From the NCBI RefSeq assembly GCF_030506305.1, contig NZ_CP119421.1, positions 4,294,501 to 4,358,500 on the forward strand: a stretch of 64,000 bases of DNA, given 5' to 3'. This document shows, in pieces, positions 46,261-54,616 of this stretch. The position numbers and the translations under genes were made by a program. Under the pieces are notes generated by a model that was not told the DNA's origin, did no database searches, and worked only from the letters and a program-made list of their open reading frames with translations. Origin of the DNA: Porifericola rhodea. GTDB taxonomy: Bacteria > Bacteroidota > Bacteroidia > Cytophagales > Cyclobacteriaceae. Every line of letters begins with the position of its first letter. The stretch's first letter is position 1.

Positions 46261-47694
46261 ATGCCTCATTATACAGACCCTATACGCAGAGATTTTATCA
46301 AAAAAATGGGAGCCGCTACGCTCTCCGCACTTTCAACTTCCTTACCCTCAGCGAGTTTTTTAAGTAGCTGTAGCCCATCTGAACGCATGCCTTCTTCTAT
46401 AGATTCTGTAATATTATTATGGATGGCCGGAGGTATGGCTCATACCGAAACCTTTGACCCAAAGGCTTATGCGCCCTATGAGAAAGGGCTGGAAAGCAAA
46501 AAAGTACTGAGCACCTTCCCTAAAATTCCTACTGTAGTAGATGACCTCTACTTTTCTGAAGGGCTTGCCGGCATAGGAAGTATAATGGATAAAGGCGCAA
46601 TTATTCGCTCTTATAGGGCTGCTGACCTGGGGCATATACTTCATACCCGCCATCAATACCATTGGCATACCTGTTATGAACCGCCGCAGTCGGTGCAGCC
46701 TCCGCATATAGGGGCATGGATTGCCAGAGAGTTAGGCCCACTCAACCCGGTTATCCCTCCATTTATTAGTATGGGCCAGCGCTTTACAGTGGGGGAAGGC
46801 GAAGAGCTCAAAGCATTCCATTCCGCAGGCTTTATGGGTTCAGATTATGGCCCGTTTCTTATACCGGATCCTTCTAGTGGGCTGGACAGCGTAAAGCCTC
46901 CACAGGGCATGAGCACCCAACGTTTTGAGCGTAGAAACCAGCTATATAAAGAGCTAATACAGAAAAGTCCGCTGGAAGATAAGGCCTCAGGCTATCAGAA
47001 AGAGTCTTTAATGCGCTCAATGGAGCAGGCTTATCGCCTGTTAAACTCACCAGAAGCCAAAGCTTTTGATTTAAGTCAGGAGCCTAAAGAGGTTTACGAT
47101 ACTTATAATACAGGTAGGTTTGGCCTGGGCTGCCTGCTGGCTCGCCGTCTGGTTAAAGAAGGTGCACGATTTATTAGTGTATCTACCGAATACGAACCAT
47201 TTCTGGGATGGGACACCCACGAAAATGGACATACTCGTCTTAAGAAAATGAAAGAACTTATAGACAGGCCGATAGCTCAGCTGATTAATGACCTGGATGA
47301 GAGCGGGCATCTGGACAGAACGCTGGTCATACTGGCTAGTGAGTTCAGTAGAGATGCCATACTGGAAGGTAGGCCGGGAGAAAAAGTAAAGGATCAGGTA
47401 GACCAGCCGGAGCAGATTAATGATCTGAAATATTATGGTATGCATCGTCATTTTACAGATGGTTGCTCAGTATTAATGTGGGGAGGTAATATAAAGAAAG
47501 GTCTGGTATATGGTAAAACTGCGGACGAACGCCCCTGTGCTTCGGTAGAAAATACAGTAGTGCTGGATCAACTGCACCAGACTATCTATCATATGCTGGG
47601 CATTCCACCGGAAACACATTATACAATTGAAGGAAGGCCTTTTTATACTACACCTGATGGAAACGGTAAAGCTTTGCTAGACTTGCTGGCTTAA
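46261..47694 (+). CDS. DUF1501 family exported protein
   Basis: About 477 residues from ATG 46261, 10 bases after the previous stop; an upstream frame from 46216 overlaps the preceding gene and lacks family sequence. The N-terminus has a twin-arginine-like signal (RRDFIKKMGAATLSALSTSL). The core is a sulfatase/alkaline-phosphatase-like fold: ILLWMAGGMAHTETFDPK near the start, WDTHENGHTRLKKMKELI, and VILASEFSR later. DUF1501 proteins are almost always paired with DUF1549/DUF1553 cytochromes as here; the pair probably works at the outer face of the cytoplasmic membrane. Function not established. Confidence 0.85.
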   Translation: MPHYTDPIRRDFIKKMGAATLSALSTSLPSASFLSSCSPSERMPSSIDSVILLWMAGGMAHTETFDPKAYAPYEKGLESKKVLSTFPKIPTVVDDLYFSEGLAGIGSIMDKGAIIRSYRAADLGHILHTRHQYHWHTCYEPPQSVQPPHIGAWIARELGPLNPVIPPFISMGQRFTVGEGEELKAFHSAGFMGSDYGPFLIPDPSSGLDSVKPPQGMSTQRFERRNQLYKELIQKSPLEDKASGYQKESLMRSMEQAYRLLNSPEAKAFDLSQEPKEVYDTYNTGRFGLGCLLARRLVKEGARFISVSTEYEPFLGWDTHENGHTRLKKMKELIDRPIAQLINDLDESGHLDRTLVILASEFSRDAILEGRPGEKVKDQVDQPEQINDLKYYGMHRHFTDGCSVLMWGGNIKKGLVYGKTADERPCASVENTVVLDQLHQTIYHMLGIPPETHYTIEGRPFYTTPDGNGKALLDLLA

Positions 47695-47866
47695 AAACAA
47701 ATAAAGCTACTCACTAAGTATTAGACTTAAAGTGTCTGATTTATAGCTATTTATGTGCTTTATGCTGGAGCCAAGACCTGGAATAAATATTTTATAAGCT
47801 ACTAAGTATTTATGCGAATTTGTGTTTATTCACACTTGCTTATTTTAACAGTTAAATATACTAGCT

Positions 47867-48766
47867 ATGCCGCTTCGCCTACTTATCTTATTATTTGTGG
47901 CTTTAACACCAGACCTGCTTACCGCCCAGGCTTACCATGCTGAGCAGCGAACTTCTCAATTAGTACAACCTTCAACATTATCTGCGCAGGATGTTATAGA
48001 TCGTATTCATAATAACCTTACGGTGGAGTGGAAAGAAGGGGGCGTTGATAACATTAAGGCAGGAAAAGCAGCGCAAACAGTCAGTGGAATTGCCACTACT
48101 TTTATGGCAACACTGGATGTACTTAAAAGAGCGTATGCGCAGGGGGCTAATATGGTAATTACCCATGAACCTACATTTTACAATCATCAAGATGATAAAT
48201 CGTTCTTTGAAACAGATGATCCGGTCTATCTGGCCAAGCTAAAATTTATTGAAGAGCATAATATGGTGGTATATCGCTTTCATGATTATTGGCACATGAC
48301 CAGACCCGATGGCATATTTGTAGGAGTAGTAGAGGCTTTTGACTGGCAAAAGTACCGCCGGGCTGATGAACAGATATTTGACCTGCCGGAAACTACCCTC
48401 GGTGAACTGGCTAGTCAGTTAAGTGAACACTTCAATACGAATACTTTGCGCGTAGTAGGTCCTAAAGATATGAAAGTAAGCACGATAGGTATACTGCCAG
48501 GCGCTTATGGCATGAAGCCACAGGTACAAATGATTAGAGAAAATGAACTGGATGTACTGATTGTAGGCGAAAGTGCTGAGTGGGAAACTGTAGAATATGT
48601 TAGAGATGGTTTGGAAGCTGGCGTACAAAAAGCACTTATAGTTATGGGACATGCAGACTCCGAAGAGCCGGGAATGAAGTACTGTGCCGAATGGCTTCAG
48701 GAGTTTATTAAAGAAGTGCCCGTAACTTTTGTGCCAGCAGGCAATCCCCTATGGTCACCGGAGTAA
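47867..48766 (+). CDS. exported NIF3-like dinuclear metal protein
   Basis: 299 residues. NIF3/DUF34 features: ANMVITHEPTFYNHQDD (metal motif, Glu where most have a second His), and VMGHADSEEPGMKYCAEWLQ (C-terminal His and Glu ligands). Unusually it begins with a signal peptide (LILLFVALTPDLLTAQA, ~5-21), so it should be periplasmic, whereas NIF3 proteins are normally cytoplasmic. Function of the family is unsettled (GTP cyclohydrolase I type 2 names are historic). It stands alone 170 bases after the DUF1501 gene. Confidence 0.78.
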   Translation: MPLRLLILLFVALTPDLLTAQAYHAEQRTSQLVQPSTLSAQDVIDRIHNNLTVEWKEGGVDNIKAGKAAQTVSGIATTFMATLDVLKRAYAQGANMVITHEPTFYNHQDDKSFFETDDPVYLAKLKFIEEHNMVVYRFHDYWHMTRPDGIFVGVVEAFDWQKYRRADEQIFDLPETTLGELASQLSEHFNTNTLRVVGPKDMKVSTIGILPGAYGMKPQVQMIRENELDVLIVGESAEWETVEYVRDGLEAGVQKALIVMGHADSEEPGMKYCAEWLQEFIKEVPVTFVPAGNPLWSPE

Positions 48767-48792
48767 TGCTGTAAGTAAGAGGTAGGCATACT

Positions 48793-48851
48793 ATGGTAAG
48801 GCCTGATCAAAAAAGCTTGATGAAGGATTTTATAAGCTTTTGCTTTACCAT
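48793..48851. terminator. possible nested hairpin between convergent genes
   Basis: Outer arms ATGGTAAGGC (48793-48802) and GCTTTACCAT (48842-48851) pair with one G-T, and inner arms AAAAGCTT and AAGCTTTT pair inside. It lies between convergent genes and could end transcription on both strands, though no clean T run follows. Confidence 0.4.
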
Positions 48852-48870
48852 ATAAAAGCCTGATGAGCGC

Positions 48871-49197
48871 TTAATCTTCCTCAGGCACTGGCTCCAGTTC
48901 TAAAATTACTTTGAGGTAGGGCTCTTTTTTATCATCATCCTGCACATACATACCGAGCTTAAGTTCAGTTTCGCTCAGTGCTATAATCTTAAAGTAGGAT
49001 TGCTGTTGCTCGTACATAATAAAAAAATTGCCCTGTTCATATCTTAAATACATCCCCTGCTTTCCGCTCTTTATGGTACTCAGCTCTGTAAAGTCATAGA
49101 CAACACCCTCCACCCACCAGAAGCCTTCATCAGTTTGTGCTTTACCCTCTTTCAGTAGCCAGCATTTGTGTATCAGCCCGATGTTAATGTCATCCAT
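48871..49197 (-). CDS. small hypothetical protein
   Basis: 108 residues from ATG 49197 (a TTG at 49227 would add ten). Soluble, beta-rich looking: GFWWVEGVVYDFTELS, then a strand-turn pattern and an acidic C-terminus ending PVPEED. No signal or membrane helix, no family recognised. It is convergent with the NIF3-like gene. Confidence 0.5.
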   Translation of the reverse strand: MDDINIGLIHKCWLLKEGKAQTDEGFWWVEGVVYDFTELSTIKSGKQGMYLRYEQGNFFIMYEQQQSYFKIIALSETELKLGMYVQDDDKKEPYLKVILELEPVPEED

Positions 49198-49348
49198 AAA
49201 AAAAGGTTTACCTCTATAATAGTTCAAAACATTAAGTCATAATATCTTAAAAATCAGAGTTTTATAATTAAGTATCTATAGATGTTATTGATAGGCTTGA
49301 GCTACTACTTTAAGTGCCCAGGCTACTGATACTTAGTATGTATAGCGC

Positions 49349-50041
49349 TTATTCAAAGATTGCTACAGCTCGCACCGGAGAGCCAGTGCCTCCTCTGATC
49401 TTTAATGGTAAAGCGATAAAGCGAAAGCGTCCTCTGCCTAATAGCTGGTGCAGATTGACCATATTTTCATAATGAGTAAAGCCTAGCTCTCCACAGATTT
49501 GATGCACTTCCTTATTAGAAACCTTAGGAACGCCTGGCGACATAGTCTCTACGCCAAAAGCAGCTATTCCCTTATGTCCCAGCCAGTAGGCAGCATTTGT
49601 GCTAAGACCTGGGCCTTTGGGCCAATCTTCTGTACCATAAGCCTTACGATAGTGGTCGGTATACAAGAGTACAGTGTCTCCTTCTCTGATCTCCATATTA
49701 CTGTGTCGGCAGGCTGCCTCCAGTTCTTCAGGATAAATTAACTCCTGAAAACCTTTGTCCGAAAAGTCCAGACAAATGCCTTCTGTATAGAACATAGAAA
49801 GCGGCATAGTATCTATAGACATACCTTTATAGGCTCTGCCCATATGGTTTAGGGCATCTACATGAGTGCCGGTATGCTCTCCCATTTCCAGTTTATACAC
49901 ACTGGGTGAGTGGGTGTCTGCATCTTTCAGGCCTTCCCACTCTTCGTGAGTAGCATACACCTGCATACGTACCGGCGGCAGACTTTTATATACCGGCATA
50001 CCATCATAGATTTCCTGACTTAAGTCAATGATTTCGCTCAT
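49349..50041 (-). CDS. cyclase family protein (kynurenine formamidase-like hydrolase)
   Basis: 230 residues. The metal motif GEHTGTHVDALNHMGR (HxGTHxDxxxH) is at ~53-68 and the later GVETMSPGVPK fits the family. Members include kynurenine formamidase (KynB) and isatin hydrolase, both metal-dependent amidohydrolases. No kynurenine or tryptophan-breakdown gene is near, so the substrate is open. ATG 50041. It stands alone. Confidence 0.85.
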   Translation of the reverse strand: MSEIIDLSQEIYDGMPVYKSLPPVRMQVYATHEEWEGLKDADTHSPSVYKLEMGEHTGTHVDALNHMGRAYKGMSIDTMPLSMFYTEGICLDFSDKGFQELIYPEELEAACRHSNMEIREGDTVLLYTDHYRKAYGTEDWPKGPGLSTNAAYWLGHKGIAAFGVETMSPGVPKVSNKEVHQICGELGFTHYENMVNLHQLLGRGRFRFIALPLKIRGGTGSPVRAVAIFE

Positions 50042-50162
50042 CTTATTTCATAATATTGACTATACAGCAGTAATATCAACCTCATATATTGGGTGGGGAT
50101 AGAATAAAATGCTGTATGTTCCGCTTTACTGACCTTAATTAATAGCTAATACTATAAAAATT

Positions 50163-50447
50163 ATGATTAAGCCAGAGACAAACTCCCCACTTTATTACTT
50201 GCTTTTACTCATTTTATGCACTTCCTGTGCGCCTGAAGTAGATGTAAGTGCCTGTATAGATACCGAAGCACAGGGCTTTTGGTACGGCTTATGGCATGGT
50301 TTCATACTGCCTTTTAGCTTTATTATCTCCTTATTTAATGAGGATATAGGCATTTACGCAATCTCTAATAATGGGGGCTGGTATAATTTCGGCTTTGTGT
50401 TGGGGGCTAGTCTTATGTTAGGAGGAAGCAGCCGAGCCAAAAAGTAA
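50163..50447 (+). CDS. small lipoprotein
   Basis: 94 residues. Signal with lipobox ILCTSCAP (first candidate Cys ~19), then QGFWYGLWHGFILPFSFIIS, which with the ending NNGGWYNFGFVLG resembles a short, widely spread bacterial family whose members carry a WHG-x-I-x-PF motif and two membrane helices. No function known to me. Divergent from the cyclase-family gene, 121 bases away. Confidence 0.6.
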   Translation: MIKPETNSPLYYLLLLILCTSCAPEVDVSACIDTEAQGFWYGLWHGFILPFSFIISLFNEDIGIYAISNNGGWYNFGFVLGASLMLGGSSRAKK

Positions 50448-50517
50448 GGTACAAAGTTTGAGTTTTATCTCAGCTTGCTTTAATAGGCAAAAGCACTTAT
50501 ACATACGATAAAAGAAA

Positions 50518-50597
50518 TTAATACGTATAAACGTATCTATTAATGCGTATAAGCATATGCTTTAATGCGTATTAATCCGGCAAATGATACGTATTAA
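50518..50597 (+). repeat. 22-bp phased repeats (TTAATRCGTAT)
   Basis: Copies at 50518, 50540 and 50562 in direct orientation, exactly 22 bases apart (units TTAATACGTATAAACGTATC.., TTAATGCGTATAAGCATATG.., TTAATGCGTATTAATCCGG..), and an inverted copy ATACGTATTAA at 50587. Two helical turns of spacing suggests cooperative protein binding on one face of the DNA. It lies in a 324-base gap between convergent genes; the rest of that gap holds only the HU-gene terminator. Confidence 0.8.
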
Positions 50598-50708
50598 TTG
50601 TATCACTTATAGTAGTAAGTTAGTCATAGCTAAAATGGCTAAGCTACAACAACTAATGCGAAAGCAGTTCTAGCTCTTTGGAGAGGGAAAGGAGTTACTG
50701 TATGAGCA

Positions 50709-50737
50709 CAAAAAAACCGGGAGCTATTGCCCCCGGC
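50709..50737 (-). terminator. rho-independent terminator of HU-like gene
   Basis: Read on the minus strand, CCGGG and CCCGG form a GC-rich stem with loop CAATAGCT-like, followed by a T run (plus-strand A-run 50709-50716). It lies 34 bases after the HU-like stop. Confidence 0.8.
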
Positions 50738-50771
50738 CACCAAACAAAAACAAACATGAAATGGAAAAAAC

Positions 50772-51191
50772 TTAATAAAGCTCGTTACTTTCTTCCTCAG
50801 TGTTTGCTTTCTTCACCCTGTTATATTTCAGTGTTTTGAGTGTCTCCTGTAGCTCTGAACCCGGAGAGAAGCGATAATACGCCTTCTTGATCTTACTGGA
50901 GTTTACTTCTTCCTCAGAATTGCAGCCTTCACTCTTAATGGTTAAGCGTAATGAACCTAACTCACCCAAACGTACAATCTCACCACGTTCTATATGACGT
51001 GGAATAATCATAATTAAAGATTCCAGCACTGCTATAGCATCCGGCGTACTAACAGTGGTAATTTCTGCTATCTCTTTAGCCAGTGCACGAAAGTTAACTT
51101 CTCCATTACTTTGAGAAATAGCATAGTATTTAGGTGGGTCCTCTCTTTTCTGGGGGTTTACCTTGGGGACGACATTATATGATACACCCAT
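50772..51191 (-). CDS. HU-like (HU-HIG) DNA-binding protein
   Basis: 139 residues. The pattern VVPKVNPQKREDPPKYYAIS, VSTPDAIAVLESLIMIIPRH and RLGELGSLRLTIKSEGCNSE is the Bacteroidota HU-like family with an N-terminal strand region and the HU dimer fold. Such proteins bind and bend DNA as part of the nucleoid. It has an acidic/polar tail. The gene stands alone with its own terminator; the 22-bp repeats lie 175 bases beyond its end. Confidence 0.85.
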   Translation of the reverse strand: MGVSYNVVPKVNPQKREDPPKYYAISQSNGEVNFRALAKEIAEITTVSTPDAIAVLESLIMIIPRHIERGEIVRLGELGSLRLTIKSEGCNSEEEVNSSKIKKAYYRFSPGSELQETLKTLKYNRVKKANTEEESNELY

Positions 51192-51631
51192 GACTTATTA
51201 AAATTTAATTAAACAATTATTACGCTGAGTGTCAATCAAATACATCACCAGTACGAACACCAAAGCTAAGCAGTATATATTTAAGTATACGTAAGTAATA
51301 TTGTCTAGTATTATGCCAGCCTTTCTCGTAAATTAAATAAGTGATATACATAATACTGTGTATAATCAAGGCATTTGGATGATACGCAATAGGTGTAGAT
51401 TCAAAATTTTATAGTGTTAATAGTGAGAATACGAGTATAAATATGAATTAATCGCCATTAAAAAGCACATAGATACTAACTGGCATCCCCCGGTTTTTCA
51501 GGTGAACGTAACTGCTCAGCCTGATAATTTTTGTTGCTAAAGCCTTAAGTGTCCGCAAGGCAGCATAAAGCCGAGCTAAAGCGTGATACTTTTGTGATAC
51601 TTTAAAGCTAGTATTGTATAAATGTAACGAT
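51192..51631. other. 440-base divergent intergenic region
   Basis: AT-rich gap between the HU-like gene and the two-component operon, holding both promoters. No reading frame or stable hairpin recognised. Confidence 0.5.
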
Positions 51632-52333
51632 ATGAAAAAGGTACTTATCGTAGAAGATGATCCTGAGATAGTAGACCTGCTGGAAATTCATCTGGATGAT
51701 CTGGACTGCCAGATTACTAAAACCTATGATGGTAAAGCGGGTCTGGATGAGGCGCTTACGGATAGTTATGACCTGATTATACTGGATATTATGCTGCCCT
51801 TTATGGATGGGCTGGAAGTTTGCCGCCGACTAAGAGGGCAGGAGCACTATACTCCGATACTGATGCTTACTGCCAAGTCAGAGGAAATTGATAAGATTCT
51901 GGGGCTGGAAACCGGTGCCGACGATTACCTCACCAAACCTTTTAGTATAAGAGAATTTATCTCCAGGGTAAAAGCTATTTTCCGTCGTGTGGAAATGATA
52001 AAGGGAGAAGGGCAAAAGCAGGAAGATAAACATGTAATAGAAGTAGATGGACTGTTGATGGACTCTGAAAAACGTAAGGTTAGCCTGCATGGTGAGCGCC
52101 TCTCCCTTACACCCAAAGAGTTTGATCTACTGTGGATTATGGCGGCACATCCGGGCCGTAGCTATAGCCGGCAGGAGCTCCTTAACCTGTTGTGGGGCTA
52201 CGAGTTCAGCGGTTATGAGCATACCGTAAATGCGCACATCAACAGACTAAGGGCAAAAATTGAGGGGGATGTAGCCACACCAAAGTACATTTTGACCACC
52301 TGGGGCATAGGATACCGCTTTAAAGATGAATAA
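51632..52333 (+). CDS. response regulator, OmpR/PhoB family
   Basis: About 233 residues from ATG 51632 (MKKVLIVEDDPEIVDLLEIH); an ATA/TTG-like upstream extension has no family sequence. Receiver domain with acidic pair EDD, phospho-Asp in DLIILDIMLPFMDGLEV (~52) and Lys in LTAKSEE. The winged helix DNA-binding domain is at ~135-230 (LSLTPKEFDLLWIMAAHPGR, ending GIGYRFKD). Its end overlaps the kinase start by 8 bases, so the two form one operon. Confidence 0.93.
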   Translation: MKKVLIVEDDPEIVDLLEIHLDDLDCQITKTYDGKAGLDEALTDSYDLIILDIMLPFMDGLEVCRRLRGQEHYTPILMLTAKSEEIDKILGLETGADDYLTKPFSIREFISRVKAIFRRVEMIKGEGQKQEDKHVIEVDGLLMDSEKRKVSLHGERLSLTPKEFDLLWIMAAHPGRSYSRQELLNLLWGYEFSGYEHTVNAHINRLRAKIEGDVATPKYILTTWGIGYRFKDE

Positions 52334-53819
52334 TATGACCGTACCATCCGGACAATCATTACGAAATAGCCTGTTCTGGAAAATTGCTATTGCGCTCTTT
52401 ACGCTCTTTTTGTTACTGGGGCTGGCCTTTATTTTTATTACTTCTTTTGCCAGTAAACGCTATTATGAAGAAACAGCGCAAAGGCTTAATGCAGATGTAG
52501 CTGAGCAAATGCTGGCAGAAGTAAATCCTTTTGTAAACGGAGAAGTAAATAAAGAAGCGCTGGGTACTATTATGCACTCCATGATGGCCGTAAACCCCAG
52601 CCTGGAGGTCTATTTACTGGATCCGGAGGGTGAGATACTTTCTTTCGTAGTGCTGGATAAAAAGGTAAAGCTTAGTAGGGTATCATTATCTCCGGTGCAG
52701 GAGTTTTTGTCAAGCAAAGGTAAGAACTACATACTGGGAGACGATCCACGTAACCCGGGGCGCAGCACTATATTCTCGGCTACTGAGGTGAAAGAAGACC
52801 AGAAGCTTTTAGGCTATGTATATATGGTACTGGCCAGTGAGGAATATGATAATGTGATGGCTTCTCTATGGCAAAGCCATATCCTAAGAATAGGCACATG
52901 GTCTTTTTTGCTGGTACTGGTTACCGCCTTAATAATTAGTCTGCTCGTTATCTGGTGGTTTACACGATCGCTGCGCAAAATACAGACTATGGTGCGTAGT
53001 TTTGAGGAAGGTGACCTCAACGCAAGGGTAGAAGTAAAGCAGAAAGATGAGCTGGGCGCTCTGAGCCATTCTATTAATAAGATGGCGGATACTATTGTAC
53101 GTAATATAGAAGAGCTAAAACAGGTAGACCATTTACGCAAAGAGTTGATTGCTAATGTGTCACATGATCTGCGTACTCCCCTGGCTATCATGCAGGGTTA
53201 TATAGAAACACTGAACATTAAAAAGGATAGCCTGAGCGAAGCACAAAAGCAAAAGTACCTGGATATTGTACTGAAAAGCTCAAACAAACTGAAGCGTCTG
53301 GTCAATGATCTGTTTGAACTGAGCAAGCTTGAGGCACGTCAGATAGAACCTAAGTGCGAAACCTTCTCACTACCCGATCTGCTGCATGATGTAGCCATGA
53401 AATATCAGATACTGGCGCAGGAAAAGTCCTTAAAGCTTGAAACACATCTGGATAAACAAAGTGCTTTGGTGCATGCGGATCTGGCAATGATTGACCGGGT
53501 ACTGCAAAACCTGCTAGACAATGCCCTGAAACACACGCCAGATGCTGGCACTATCCGTATTAATGCCCAGCAAGAGGGGGAGGAGGTAAAAGTAGAAGTA
53601 AACAATAGTGGCTCATTTATAGAAGAGAAGGAACAGGGTAAAATATTTGACCGCTACTTTATGGGTAAGGAGCCCCGCGTAAATGGTAGTGGACTTGGAC
53701 TGGCCATTGTGCGCAATATTCTGGAAATACACCAAAGCCATATAGGCGTTAGGAGCAACACGCAGGAGGGAACTACCTTCTTCTTTAGTCTGCCCAAGGC
53801 TAAAGCTGCTCTGGTATAG
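52326..53819 (+). CDS. sensor histidine kinase
   Basis: 497 residues. Two membrane helices (~16-38 and ~185-207) enclose a ~145-residue periplasmic sensor; then HAMP (~205-258), HisKA with NVSHDLRTPLAIMQGYIETL (phospho-His ~280), and HATPase with NLLDNALKHTPDAGTIRI (N box) and GSGLGLAIVRNILEIH (G2 box). Partner of the preceding response regulator. The stimulus is unknown. A weak terminator follows, then a DM13 lipoprotein and an outer-membrane protein that could be targets. Confidence 0.93.
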   Translation: MNNMTVPSGQSLRNSLFWKIAIALFTLFLLLGLAFIFITSFASKRYYEETAQRLNADVAEQMLAEVNPFVNGEVNKEALGTIMHSMMAVNPSLEVYLLDPEGEILSFVVLDKKVKLSRVSLSPVQEFLSSKGKNYILGDDPRNPGRSTIFSATEVKEDQKLLGYVYMVLASEEYDNVMASLWQSHILRIGTWSFLLVLVTALIISLLVIWWFTRSLRKIQTMVRSFEEGDLNARVEVKQKDELGALSHSINKMADTIVRNIEELKQVDHLRKELIANVSHDLRTPLAIMQGYIETLNIKKDSLSEAQKQKYLDIVLKSSNKLKRLVNDLFELSKLEARQIEPKCETFSLPDLLHDVAMKYQILAQEKSLKLETHLDKQSALVHADLAMIDRVLQNLLDNALKHTPDAGTIRINAQQEGEEVKVEVNNSGSFIEEKEQGKIFDRYFMGKEPRVNGSGLGLAIVRNILEIHQSHIGVRSNTQEGTTFFFSLPKAKAALV

Positions 53820-53881
53820 TTGCCCAAAGTATGAAGGGGGAGGCTGATCATAGGAAATTGAGTTAGTTGTTTGTACTAAAG

Positions 53882-53907
53882 AGGTTGCCGGTAGGTAGCC
53901 TTTTTTT
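53882..53907 (+). terminator. terminator after two-component operon
   Basis: AGGTTGCC and GGTAGCCT pair (two G-T wobbles) around loop GGTA, followed by seven T. The remaining ~250 bases to the next gene are AT-rich and hold its promoter. Confidence 0.7.
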
Positions 53908-54162
53908 GTGTTTCCAGTATACCCACAACCCTATTTAATAATAGGAAGCTCTTATACTCAACATAGTAGGTTATGTTAAAGCGGCAATTCAGCATGATGA
54001 AGCCTAACACAGGCTACCATTGTATGTATCTTTACATCAATTCGTAATATATCTACACTTAAACTTTTGAGATATTGTCAACTTTATACTTTGTTATAAC
54101 TCTTGTGATCTTTTCGTGATAGTTGGAGGCTACTTTTATCACATCCAAACACAATAACTATT

Positions 54163-54609
54163 ATGAAAAAGATTATTTTATTCGCAGTACTTCCTTTGTT
54201 TTTTATGTTCGCCTGTGATGAAGACGATGAGGTAACAACCGTAGACAGTAGTCGTCCGCAGGGCACATTTAGCGTCAGCAGAAGTGGTGATTTTGTTGAA
54301 CAGAACGGTACCGGTACCCAGGGCATGGCAGCCGTTGGTACAGATGAAGACGGGAATAGCTTTATCCGTTTTAATGACAGCTTCCAGACAAACCTGGCAA
54401 CGGGCACAGTAGCCATCTTTCTTTCTACCAGCGATACTTTTATGGCTGATCCTGCTAATGGTAACCCTAACCTCAAATTGGTTGGTAATGTGTCTATGAA
54501 CGGTGAATCTTATTATCCTTTAAGTGAAACTGTAGACAGCAAATACACACACATTATCTTATGGTGCGCATCGGCAAACATACCTTTTGGTTATGCTCCG
54601 CTGCAATAA
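54163..54609 (+). CDS. DM13 domain lipoprotein
   Basis: 148 residues. Lipobox FMFAC (Cys ~18) followed by an acidic linker, then a DM13-like domain (RPQGTFSVSRSGDFVEQNGT, SFIRFNDSFQTNLATGTVAI, FLSTSD) ending in HIILWCASANIPFGYAPLQ with the family's conserved near-terminal Cys. DM13 domains are thought to act in redox or electron-transfer reactions, based on their domain partners. It precedes an outer-membrane protein by 8 bases, so they are likely one operon. Confidence 0.75.
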   Translation: MKKIILFAVLPLFFMFACDEDDEVTTVDSSRPQGTFSVSRSGDFVEQNGTGTQGMAAVGTDEDGNSFIRFNDSFQTNLATGTVAIFLSTSDTFMADPANGNPNLKLVGNVSMNGESYYPLSETVDSKYTHIILWCASANIPFGYAPLQ

Positions 54610-54616
54610 GCCATTG

